Shown here: positions 42,706 to 50,260 of the stretch, piece after piece
Layout of the letters: every line of letters starts with the position of its first letter
How positions within the stretch are numbered: the first letter of the stretch is position 1
Origin: CAYWKU01 sp964459325
GTDB lineage: Bacteria > RBG-13-61-14 > CAYWKU01
DNA: 64,000 bases
Direction of reading: 5' to 3'
NCBI GenBank assembly: GCA_964459325.1
Contig: CAYWKU010000003.1
Span: 1-64,000, forward strand
Made by a program: the position numbers and the translations under genes
The notes under the pieces: model-generated
Database searches by the model: none
What the model was told of the DNA's origin: nothing
The model's input: only the letters and a program-made list of their open reading frames with translations

Positions 42706-43484
42706 TATCCCGGCCGCACTCCTTCCGGCGCCGGCTCGCCGTCGTAATAAAGCGTTCCCGCCTCGTCCTCGGCGTAGCGGCCTCGCGCGATATCCTCGAT
42801 TGTGCGGGGGAAAATCACCCAGTCGCCGCGTTCCTTCAACTTCTCCTGGTGCTCATCGGCCACTTTCGCCGCGACATCGGGGTCGTTCAAATCCGAATCG
42901 GGCGGCACGTTCACCCCCACCGGCGGGCTTATCATCATGATGCGGCCCATGTCCACGCGGCTTTCCACGATGTGAGTCGTCGCGGCGATTGAGTGCTCGC
43001 CCGCCTTTATCGCCATCAGTACCGCCCGGTCGCCGGTGTACTTGCGCTCGCCGCCTTCGGTTATCGACAAATCGGCGGGGTGGACGTTGACGCCGATGAA
43101 TGCTTCCAAAAGCGGCGCGGTGGCCACGGCCATGTAGCCGCCGAAAGCCGCCACTTTCGCGCCGAACGGGGCGAGCATCTTTACCGTCTCGGCGTCGAAC
43201 TCCTCCCGCAGCTTCAAATCGCGCCGGTCGGCTCCGCGTTTTGCGTACCACGCACGCATGTCGCGGATGACGACGGGTACGGCGAAATCCGCGCCGATGG
43301 CGGGGGCTTTGCTGCGGGCGTCGTTCGAGAATATGACCGCCACCTCGAAGGGGCTGGAGCCTTCCTCGCCCTCGAGCTTGCGCTGCCGTTCGAGCAGTCG
43401 GCGCAGGTTGGTGCCGGAGCCGCTCATGAACCCCGCCACCCGCAACGGGCCTTCCTTCGGGTCATGTAATAACTTTAACGGCAT
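42705..43484 (-). CDS. purN: Phosphoribosylglycinamide formyltransferase
   Basis: The 259-residue protein has the formyltransferase features VAGFMSGSGTNLRRLLERQ, AAFGGYMAVATAPLLEAF, the motif GVNVHPADLS (usual HPSLLP) and TTHIVESRVDMGRI. It should add a formyl group from 10-formyl-THF to GAR. It is longer than the common purN (about 210) because of insertions and a 30-residue tail. ATG 43484 with AAGGTG upstream fits better than an in-frame start eleven codons earlier. It is near purL and purQ. Confidence 0.85.
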   Translation of the reverse strand: MPLKLLHDPKEGPLRVAGFMSGSGTNLRRLLERQRKLEGEEGSSPFEVAVIFSNDARSKAPAIGADFAVPVVIRDMRAWYAKRGADRRDLKLREEFDAETVKMLAPFGAKVAAFGGYMAVATAPLLEAFIGVNVHPADLSITEGGERKYTGDRAVLMAIKAGEHSIAATTHIVESRVDMGRIMMISPPVGVNVPPDSDLNDPDVAAKVADEHQEKLKERGDWVIFPRTIEDIARGRYAEDEAGTLYYDGEPAPEGVRPG

Positions 43485-43574
43485 GGATGCACCTTTACTT
43501 TTTCGGTAAAATGTCAAGTTTGGGGTTTGTTGCTTTCTAACTGCCTGAAAAAATTGCTTTTTATTTAAAGCGTA

Positions 43575-43628
43575 AACTTGACTTTTTCGGGTAAGAAGTC
43601 AAGTTCTGCGGGCGGGACATTTTGTCCC
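43575..43628. repeat. Hairpins between purQ and purN
   Basis: AACTTGACTT (43575-43584) and AAGTCAAGTT (43596-43605) form a perfect ten-base inverted repeat with an 11-base loop; GGGACATTTTGTCCC follows at 43614-43628. A copy of the sequence TTTTTCGGTAAAATGTCAAG, close to the loop and right arm, lies at 43500 just before the purN start. They could be an operator or RNA hairpins controlling purN. Confidence 0.5.
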
Positions 43629-43657
43629 ATTCGTCAAAAGCCAAATTCTACAGTTTT

Positions 43658-44470
43658 CTACAACTTTGTATAATATTCAACACAGTTGTAGAATATTCTA
43701 CAACCGTCGCCTTCCGGTGGCACGTGTTTGCCTTCCTTCTCCAGGTGCTCCTTCAATGCCGTCCATCGTGGGTGATTGTTGAACGCCAAAAACCGCTCCG
43801 GGTGGGGCATCATGCCGAAGATTCGACCCGACGGGTCGCACACCCCGGCGATGTCATTCATGCTGCCGTTGGGGTTGTGAGGGTAAACTCCGCCGGCGGG
43901 GGAGCCTTCGGGCGTGGCGTAGCGGAAAACCACTTGCCCCGCCGCATCGAGCGAGGCCAGGGTCGAGCGGGAGGCGAAAAACTTGCCCTCGCCGTGCGCC
44001 ACGGGCACGTAGAGCCATTCGATACCGCGGGTGAAAACGCACTTGGAACCCTCGGCCACCAGGTGCACCCACCGGTCTTCGTAGCGGGCGGAGTCGTTGT
44101 AGGTAAGCGTGCACTCCTGCGCGTTGTGGCGCTCGGAGAAGTCCGGCGCCAGCCCCAGCCGGGTCATCACCTGGAAGCCGTTGCAGATGCCGATGACCAG
44201 TTTGTCCTCCTCGACGAAACGGGCCAGTTCGTCGCCCGAGTTGGCGGCGATTTTGTTGGCCAGCGCTTTTCCCGAGGCTATGTCGTCCCCGTACGAAAAC
44301 CCGCCGGGGAAGGCCAGCACCTGGTAGTCGGCAAGTTTGCGGCGGCCTTCTATAAGGTCGTTGACGTGCACCCGCTCGGCGGCCGCACCCGCTCGGCGGA
44401 ACGCTTCGAGAGTTTCCCAGTCGCAGTTGATTCCGTATCCGGTAAGTATGATAACCCGCGGCTTCGCCAT
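43658..44470 (-). CDS. purQ: Phosphoribosylformylglycinamidine synthase glutaminase subunit
   Basis: The 270-residue class I glutaminase starts MAKPRVIILTGYGINCDWET and has the nucleophile Cys in VIGICNGFQVMTRLG and the catalytic MMPHPERF. It is longer than the small-type PurQ of Bacillus (about 227) and ends GDGCRIFYNCVEYYTKL. A perfect 20-base palindrome, GTTGTAGAATATTCTACAAC, lies within its last codons (43685-43704). It provides ammonia to PurL just upstream, with a four-base gap. Confidence 0.92.
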   Translation of the reverse strand: MAKPRVIILTGYGINCDWETLEAFRRAGAAAERVHVNDLIEGRRKLADYQVLAFPGGFSYGDDIASGKALANKIAANSGDELARFVEEDKLVIGICNGFQVMTRLGLAPDFSERHNAQECTLTYNDSARYEDRWVHLVAEGSKCVFTRGIEWLYVPVAHGEGKFFASRSTLASLDAAGQVVFRYATPEGSPAGGVYPHNPNGSMNDIAGVCDPSGRIFGMMPHPERFLAFNNHPRWTALKEHLEKEGKHVPPEGDGCRIFYNCVEYYTKL

Positions 44471-44474
44471 TCCG

Positions 44475-47400
44475 TCACCAGTCGAAAGGCCGCTTGTAAG
44501 CGGCTTTCAGCCCGTTTATATCCACGACGGATTCTTTTCCGTCCTTTCCGATTATCTTAAGTTCGGAAACCGCCGTTACTTTGCCGATGCAAGCGAAAGG
44601 CAGCCCCCGGAAGAGCGCTTCGAAACCCGCCGCGCGGCCCTCGGGCGCCGTAACCACCAGCCTCCCGGCGCTTTCGCTGAAAAGTATGTAATCGTCCCGC
44701 TCGACGCCCCGGACGGGCGCCTTGCTCAAATCGATTTCCGCGCCGAGTTCGCCGCCCATCGCCATTCGGGCAAGCGCTTCGCCCAGCCCCCCGACGTTTA
44801 CCGAGGCCGAAGCGGTGAGCATCCCCGCCGATATGGCCCGGAATAAAGACGTGTAAACCGAAAGGTTGGTGTCGGGGTCGACTTCGGGCGCGTTGGCGCC
44901 GATGTAACGCTCGCCCCTTTCATGCTCGCCGCGCATGGCGTAATACTCGCTCCCGCCAAGCTCGTTGCGGGTGAGACCTATTACGTAAACAAGGTCGCCG
45001 GAGTTTTTGAAATCGCAAGTGACGCACCGGTCGGCATCGGGAACCACGCCCACCGCCGAGATAAGCAGCGTGGGGGGGATGCTTATGGTTATGGGATTGC
45101 CCTCGGGGTCGTAGCCCTTAAAGTCGTTGAACATGGAGTCCTTGCCGGAGATAAAAGGCGCTCTCAAGGACACCGCCGCGTCGTGGCATCCGAAGGCCGC
45201 CCGCTTGAGCTGCCCCAGCCGCTCGGGTTGGTCGGAGCTGCACCAGCAGAAGTTGTCCAACAGCGCTATGCGTTCGGGGTCGGCCCCGACGGCCACGGCG
45301 TTCCGGAACGCCGCGTCCACCGCGCATGTCGCCATCCGGTAGGGGTCTATATCTCCGTACGACGGAAACAGGGCGCTGGTGAGCGCCACGGCCTTGTCCG
45401 AGTTGAGCACCGGCTTGTACACCACCGCGTCCTGGTGAGTGTCCCGCCTCTTTCCCGTCAGCGGTTTGACCACCGAGCCGCCCTGCACTTCGTGGTCGAA
45501 CTGCCGCACCACGTACTCCTTGCTGCATACGTTGAGACGGGAGACCATCCTATCGAGGGCGTCCGCAACGTCCGGCTCGGACAACTCCGGCTCCGGATAA
45601 TCGGGTGGATTCCATATGCTTTTCAGCTCCCTGGGCGGCAACCCTTCATGCAGGAAAAACAAATCTACGTCCATGACGTTTTCGCCGTGGTAAGTAACCC
45701 GGCACCTGCCGGAGTCGGTAAACTCGCCGATGACGGTGGCCTCGACGCCCCGCCGTCTCATCAGGTCGAGGAAGTCGTCGATTTTTTCCGGCGGCGCCGA
45801 ATATGTCATCCGCTCCTGGCTTTCGCTTATCCATATTTCGTAAGGCGCGAGACCGGGATATTTGAGTGGCGCCTTTTCCAGCTCGACCCGGCATCCGCCG
45901 CATTCGCGGGCCATTTCGCCCACGCTGCACGACAGCCCACCCGCGCCGTTGTCGGTTACAGAGTTGTACAGTCTGGCGTCGCGGGCTTCGAGCTGGGCGT
46001 CGGCGAGTTTTTTCTGGGTGATGGGGTCGCCTATCTGCACCGCCCCCGCCGGGCTGCCTTCGTGCAGGGCTTCGCTGGAGAAGGTCGCGCCGTGGATACC
46101 GTCCTTGCCGACCCTGCCGCCGGCCATGACGATGCGGTCGCCCGGCCTGGCGGCTTTGGCCCAACCCGGTTCGCCGTTAATCAAGTGAGGCAATACGCCC
46201 AATGTGCCCACGAAAACCAGCGGCTTGCCCATGTAGCGGTCGTCGAAACGCAGCCACCCCCACGCGGTGGGGATGCCGGACTTGTTGCCGCCGTCCTCCA
46301 CGCCGCGACGCACTCCTTCCAGTATGACGCGCGGGTGCAGGACGGGGTCCTGACGGTTCGGCCTGCGATAGGGCAGCTCCTTGTCATAATAGGGGTCTCC
46401 GAAGCAGAAGCCGTAAACGTTGACGGCGAGCTTCGCGCCCTTGCCGGTTCCCAGCGGGTCGCGGTTGACGCCTACTATGCCGGTGATGGCGCCGCCGTAG
46501 GGGTCGAGCGCCGAGGGGCTGTTGTGGGTTTCAACCTTGAAGCAGACGTCGTATTCCTCGTCGAACCGGATAACGCCGGAGTTGTCGGTGAAAACGCTTA
46601 CGCACCAGTCGTCCGCCCCCCTCATCTGCCTGACCTTGCGGGTGGCGGCCTGTATACACGCTTTGTAAAGCCCGGCCTCGACCTCGTCAATCTGCGATGC
46701 GAAGATGGTGTGCTTGCAGTGCTCGCTCCAGGTCTGCGCCATGCTCTCCAGCTCGACGTCGGTAGGGTTCCTGCCTTCCTCGCGGAAATAATCGCGGATG
46801 GCGTACAGGTAAGGCAGGTCGAGCGCCAGCGGGCCTCTCCTTACTTCCGTTCCGTCGGGCTCGACGGATTCCAGGATTCCGCCCCTGCCTATTTTTACCA
46901 GCTCCTCGTCGCTCACTTCCAAATTGACTTCCCCGGCGGGTGTGGGTGGCGGCAGGGTGACCTTCGGGACTATCGCTTCCATGCCGCCGTCGGCGTCGAA
47001 TTGCTTGCGGCTTTTGATGCGGGCGTGTTCAATCAGGGGGTTGTAAAGCAGTCTCGCGACGGTTTCGATAGCGTTTTCGTCCAGGTCGCCTTTTTTTATG
47101 AGGAATAGCCGTGATGTATAGACCGATTCACCATCGGGAATTTCTTTCGCCAGCAAATCCCCGACGGCTTCCCGGGATGTGCGGCCCTGGTTGTCGGTGA
47201 CTCCGGGCAGGAACCCGACTTCCACGGCCCAGTCGAAGGGGAGTTCGGCGCAGACGCCGGGCGATGAATCTTGCGTAAGCGGGTCGGTGAAAAGCTCGCG
47301 CCTTACCCTTTCGACCTCGTCGGCGGACATGCCGAGGTCGAGTGTGTAGACGTCGGCCACCCGGACGGTATCGAGTTCAATCCCCAGGTCGCGGGCGATG

Positions 47401-47489
47401 CGGTCGCGTATGCGTTTTCCGCGGGTGTCGGAGACGTCGGGTTTGAATACGACCTCGATGCGGGTCGCTTTCGTGTTTTCATCAACCAT
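44475..47489 (-). CDS. purL: Phosphoribosylformylglycinamidine synthase, PurS-PurL fusion
   Basis: The protein is about 1004 residues, longer than small PurL (about 740) and shorter than the large enzyme (about 1290) which also includes the glutaminase. The N-terminal region to about 170 contains two PurS-like stretches (RIEVVFKPDVSDTRGKRIRD and LFLIKKGDLDENAIETVARL), and the core has MAQTWSEHCKHTIF, FKVETHNSPSALDPYGGAIT and FISGKDSMFNDFKG. It converts FGAR to FGAM with ATP, with ammonia from PurQ. The ATG 47489 has no strong ribosome site. Copies of its start region occur near 49009 and 49119. Confidence 0.93.
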   Translation of the reverse strand: MVDENTKATRIEVVFKPDVSDTRGKRIRDRIARDLGIELDTVRVADVYTLDLGMSADEVERVRRELFTDPLTQDSSPGVCAELPFDWAVEVGFLPGVTDNQGRTSREAVGDLLAKEIPDGESVYTSRLFLIKKGDLDENAIETVARLLYNPLIEHARIKSRKQFDADGGMEAIVPKVTLPPPTPAGEVNLEVSDEELVKIGRGGILESVEPDGTEVRRGPLALDLPYLYAIRDYFREEGRNPTDVELESMAQTWSEHCKHTIFASQIDEVEAGLYKACIQAATRKVRQMRGADDWCVSVFTDNSGVIRFDEEYDVCFKVETHNSPSALDPYGGAITGIVGVNRDPLGTGKGAKLAVNVYGFCFGDPYYDKELPYRRPNRQDPVLHPRVILEGVRRGVEDGGNKSGIPTAWGWLRFDDRYMGKPLVFVGTLGVLPHLINGEPGWAKAARPGDRIVMAGGRVGKDGIHGATFSSEALHEGSPAGAVQIGDPITQKKLADAQLEARDARLYNSVTDNGAGGLSCSVGEMARECGGCRVELEKAPLKYPGLAPYEIWISESQERMTYSAPPEKIDDFLDLMRRRGVEATVIGEFTDSGRCRVTYHGENVMDVDLFFLHEGLPPRELKSIWNPPDYPEPELSEPDVADALDRMVSRLNVCSKEYVVRQFDHEVQGGSVVKPLTGKRRDTHQDAVVYKPVLNSDKAVALTSALFPSYGDIDPYRMATCAVDAAFRNAVAVGADPERIALLDNFCWCSSDQPERLGQLKRAAFGCHDAAVSLRAPFISGKDSMFNDFKGYDPEGNPITISIPPTLLISAVGVVPDADRCVTCDFKNSGDLVYVIGLTRNELGGSEYYAMRGEHERGERYIGANAPEVDPDTNLSVYTSLFRAISAGMLTASASVNVGGLGEALARMAMGGELGAEIDLSKAPVRGVERDDYILFSESAGRLVVTAPEGRAAGFEALFRGLPFACIGKVTAVSELKIIGKDGKESVVDINGLKAAYKRPFDW

Positions 47490-47500
47490 CAATCATCAAT

Positions 47501-47820
47501 CCACTGGGTGGCCCGGACGTTATACGTCCGGCTAGCTTTAGCTACAAGAAATTTTCTTAGAACCTTTAAATTTATTAGTAAGTATCCTTATAACGCTCCA
47601 AGATTCAGGCTTTACTAACTTTAGATTCCCATGAATCTTTGAGCAACCATAAGTATTTCTTTTCAGATACATTAAGCTCTGTTTTGGAGCTATGGCATTC
47701 CGACTATTGTTTCGTGTTGTCCTTACGGACAACCCGGACGGGCCACCCCATTCCACAACGCCCGAAGACAAATTTCTTGTCCTTTCGGACCCGGACGTAT
47801 AACGTCCGGGCCACCCTCTG
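47501..47820. repeat. REP-like palindromes upstream of purL
   Basis: CCGGACGTTATACGTCCGG is at 47513-47531 and CCGGACGTATAACGTCCGG at 47793-47811, each next to GGTGGC or GGCCACC. A second hairpin TTGTCCTTACGGACAA (47717-47732) is followed by CCCGGACGGGCCACCCC. The paired hairpins are the unit repeated near the RAYT transposase. The stretch between is AT-rich, has no gene and includes the region upstream of purL. Confidence 0.8.
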
Positions 47821-47827
47821 CTCATGA

Positions 47828-48193
47828 TTAATTCAATAACTCATCCATATACAGTTTGAAATTTTCGTATATCGGATCACCCTGTTGGGATTTTTTCAAA
47901 TCAACCTTGAATTTTTCAAACACATCCTGGTCAAATTTTTTATAAAACCAATATGGATTCAACGAGAGAAAACCATTTGTTCTGTCAATATCCCAGCTAC
48001 CAATATCTTCTGTTACATAAACAGTTCTTGCTCGATACCCGTGTACCATTGTATTTCTAAATTCTTTGTAGATTGTTTCGGCGGCGTTATTTGGCACGGC
48101 ACCTCTCTTTGGCTTGTTACACAAACTAAAATTGCCAGGAAAAGCATTCCCCAGTTTAGGATCAAATTCTAAAAGAATCTTCGGTCGAAAGGT
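47828..48193 (-). pseudogene. AT-rich gene fragment, unknown family
   Basis: A 121-codon open stretch ends with KFKVDLKKSQQGDPIYENFK and LYMDELLN. The part with a possible TTG start (48124) encodes LCNKPKRGAVPNNAAETIYK then EFRNTMVHGYRARTVYVTED. Coding-like sequence continues upstream of that TTG (KILLEFDPKLGNAFPGNFS) to a stop at 48194, with no ATG or GTG start. I read it as the 3' part of a truncated, acquired gene. HGYR near the middle recalls short-chain RNA-binding or HEPN-like proteins only faintly; no function is proposed. Confidence 0.45.
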
Positions 48194-48339
48194 TCACTTT
48201 GCTTTTTTTGTGTTAAGTATGGATCTACATACACTACTGTCCCAACGTTTGATTGGAGGGTAGCTGTAAGTTGCTAGAAAATCAAGTGAATCGGGGGAAA
48301 ATGGAATTTATCGATTTGAGTTTGCAATCGCGGGGTGGC

Positions 48340-48358
48340 CCGGACGTTATACGTCCGG
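48340..48358. repeat. REP-like palindrome near the transposase
   Basis: CCGGACGTTATACGTCCGG is flanked by GGGGTGGC and GGTTGCTTTAGCAACAAGAA; the latter, itself a small hairpin, also follows the palindrome at 47531. It is 88 bases downstream of the transposase gene, which reads leftward. Nothing else is seen in the 320-base gap. Confidence 0.8.
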
Positions 48359-48445
48359 GTTGCTTTAGCAACAAGAAATTCTCTTCATCCAGCAAAAAGA
48401 AACTATTGCCGGGAACCAATCCTTACCCCCACCGATTCACCCAGT

Positions 48446-48913
48446 TCATAATATCTCTGAACTGTATTTCCAATCGTTAGGACTGCTCACATGCCCCGAT
48501 CTTACCGGGTTGTTGTGCATGTAATTGAGTTTTTCCAGCAGTTTGTCTTCTGAATAAATATTGAAACAATAATATCGTGGTTGCCATACGGGTTCCTTTG
48601 GGTTGATTTTCATGTTGTAACTCGATGCCTTCGATTCGAGGTATCTCTTCAGTTGAAAAGAGGAACGTTGCTTCCATTGCTTGACGAAGTTGCTTAATAT
48701 CCCATCCCTTTCAAACCATACCACGGCATGAACATGGTCGGACATGACAACAAATCCGAAACACCTGCCGTTATGTTTGACCAGTTCGGAATTGAGAATA
48801 TCAGTGACTATACTTTTTGCCTCGTCTCTTTGAAGCAGTTTTCTTCTTTTGTAACAGGAGAAAGTGAGGAAGTAAGCATGTCCTTCCCTATCATATATCT
48901 TTCTCCTTTTCAT
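48446..48913 (-). CDS. REP-associated tyrosine transposase (RAYT, Y1 family)
   Basis: The 155-residue protein has the HUH motif as DHVHAVVWF, preceded by CFGFVVMS, and the nucleophilic Tyr in LLEKLNYMHNNPVRSG. It begins MKRRKIYDREGHAYFLTFSC. This is the TnpA-REP family of single-copy, domesticated relatives of IS200/IS605 transposases, which bind and cut REP hairpins. The surrounding REP-like palindromes on both sides are its likely substrates. The coding sequence is AT-richer than its neighbours. Confidence 0.9.
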   Translation of the reverse strand: MKRRKIYDREGHAYFLTFSCYKRRKLLQRDEAKSIVTDILNSELVKHNGRCFGFVVMSDHVHAVVWFERDGILSNFVKQWKQRSSFQLKRYLESKASSYNMKINPKEPVWQPRYYCFNIYSEDKLLEKLNYMHNNPVRSGHVSSPNDWKYSSEIL

Positions 48914-48956
48914 TTTGTTGAATTTATACCCGTTAATTTATGAACACAAGTTAATT

Positions 48957-49147
48957 GTTTCTTGTTGTCCTCACGGACAACCCGGACGTATAACGTCCGG
49001 GCCACCCACGGGCTGCTTTGGTGTTTTCATCAACTATAAATTATCTCACGGAAACTTTGATAATTTGTTTCTTGTTGTCCTCACGGACAACCCGGACGTA
49101 TAACGTCCGGGCCACCCACGGGTCGCTTTCGTGTTTTCATCAACCAT
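48957..49147. repeat. Two REP units each followed by a copy of the purL start region
   Basis: Both units read TTTCTTGTTGTCCTCACGGA, CAACCCGGACGTATAACGTC and CGGGCCACCCACGGG. The first continues GCTGCTTTGGTGTTTTCATC (49012 on), the second GTCGCTTTCGTGTTTTCATC (49122 on). The latter and its next bases match purL codons 1-8 on the minus strand (47461-47489) over 29 bases. A tandem copy of a REP plus purL-start unit is the simplest reading. Confidence 0.8.
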
Positions 49148-49165
49148 TAAACATCTCGAACTTTT

Positions 49166-49281
49166 GGACAAGGGGTTTAAACCCCTTGTCCGACCTCATT
49201 CTGAAATTTTATTCCGAAACCCCGGGCTTCAGCCCGGGGAGCTTCACATTTTTCTTCAAAGCCCCGGGTTTTAACCCGGGG
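49166..49281. repeat. Three palindromes downstream of the histidine phosphatase
   Basis: At 49166-49191 a perfect 26-base palindrome (GGACAAGGGGTTT / AAACCCCTTGTCC), at 49220-49239 CCCCGGGCTTCAGCCCGGGG and at 49262-49281 CCCCGGGTTTTAACCCGGGG. The last is near an A/T run and may end transcription from both sides. They are related in design to the family at 10975 and elsewhere. Confidence 0.75.
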
Positions 49282-49290
49282 TTTAAATTT

Positions 49291-49932
49291 TTAGAAATCC
49301 GCGGTTACCCGTTCTTCGGCGAGGCCCGCGAGGTGGCTTGTGTCGTTGATGCGGCACATTACGGCGCGGCCGTTTTCCATTTCGAACAGGTTGATAGCGG
49401 CGGTGTCCTGCCGGATATCCCAGAATTTTTCGGGACCGAGGCCCATCAGCCCCAGGATGAGCAGCTTGCAAACCACCCGGTGCGAGACCAGCAGTCCGGT
49501 TTCGCCGGGATGTTTTTCGGCAATTTCGCGCCACCCGTCCAGCGCCCTTTTCTGAACTTCGCCCAGCATTTCGCCGCCGGGGATTTTGCAATTGTGGGGT
49601 TTTTCCACCCATTCCCGGAAGAGACGGGGTTGTTCCTTTTCGATGTCCTCGAGCTTTCGCTTTTCCCACGAGCCGAAGTTCATGTCCTTAATGCCGGGGT
49701 GGTGTACAACTTCGAGTTTTTTCGCGTCGGCCAGGGGTTGCGCGGTTTGCGCCGCCCGGGAAAGGGGGCTGGAGTAGATGAAGGTGACAGGCTCGCCTTC
49801 GAGGGCTTTCCCGACGGCCCCTGCTTCGGCCAGGCCCTGTTCGTTAAGCGGCACATCGACGCTTCCCCTGAACACCTTTTCCTTATTCCACGCGGTCTGC
49901 CCGTGTCGGGCCAGGTACATGCTTGTTTTCAT
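49291..49932 (-). CDS. Histidine phosphatase family protein
   Basis: The 213-residue enzyme has the catalytic RHG in YLARHGQTAWNKEKVFRG, an Arg in SSPLSRAAQTAQPLA, Glu-like acid positions and the second His in LLVSHRVVCKLLI. The family includes cofactor-dependent phosphoglycerate mutase, cobalamin pathway CobC and broad phosphatases; the short length and single-domain form suggest a phosphatase rather than a glycolytic mutase. The sequence does not decide the substrate. It is monocistronic. Confidence 0.85.
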   Translation of the reverse strand: MKTSMYLARHGQTAWNKEKVFRGSVDVPLNEQGLAEAGAVGKALEGEPVTFIYSSPLSRAAQTAQPLADAKKLEVVHHPGIKDMNFGSWEKRKLEDIEKEQPRLFREWVEKPHNCKIPGGEMLGEVQKRALDGWREIAEKHPGETGLLVSHRVVCKLLILGLMGLGPEKFWDIRQDTAAINLFEMENGRAVMCRINDTSHLAGLAEERVTADF

Positions 49933-50260
49933 GGCCTAGAGATTAGAACGGGGCATGGGGGGAGTCAAGCACAACTATGGGATTAAAGTAAGGGGAGTGA
50001 AATATTTCCGGTGTAAATAAAATCCTCACGCAAGCGAACGAAAAATTTTACACTCACCCATCTTGCGTAGAAGGCGGTTTTGTTGTAAAAATATACAGTA
50101 TTCTGACGAAAATCTTTATAAACTCACGGATTCTTGAGTTCAGTTTCGGGGTGGAACGAGAAAAATTAAACATCATTAAGTCTTCCATCTTTTGCCTCAA
50201 AATTCCATTTTTTGATTTTTTCTACCCTGCCCCAGACCATACGCCGGGAGGCGACATCGC
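49933..50260. other. 328-base divergent gap, no gene
   Basis: This AT-rich gap separates the leftward phosphatase and the rightward regulator, so promoters for both should be here. GGGAGG before ATG 50261 is the ribosome site. No strong -24/-12 element, palindrome or small gene was recognised. Confidence 0.5.

Noticed and set aside
44922..47108. 728-codon open frame opposite purL
   Set aside because: purL is unmistakable on the other strand, and the opposite frame shows no domain or ribosome site.
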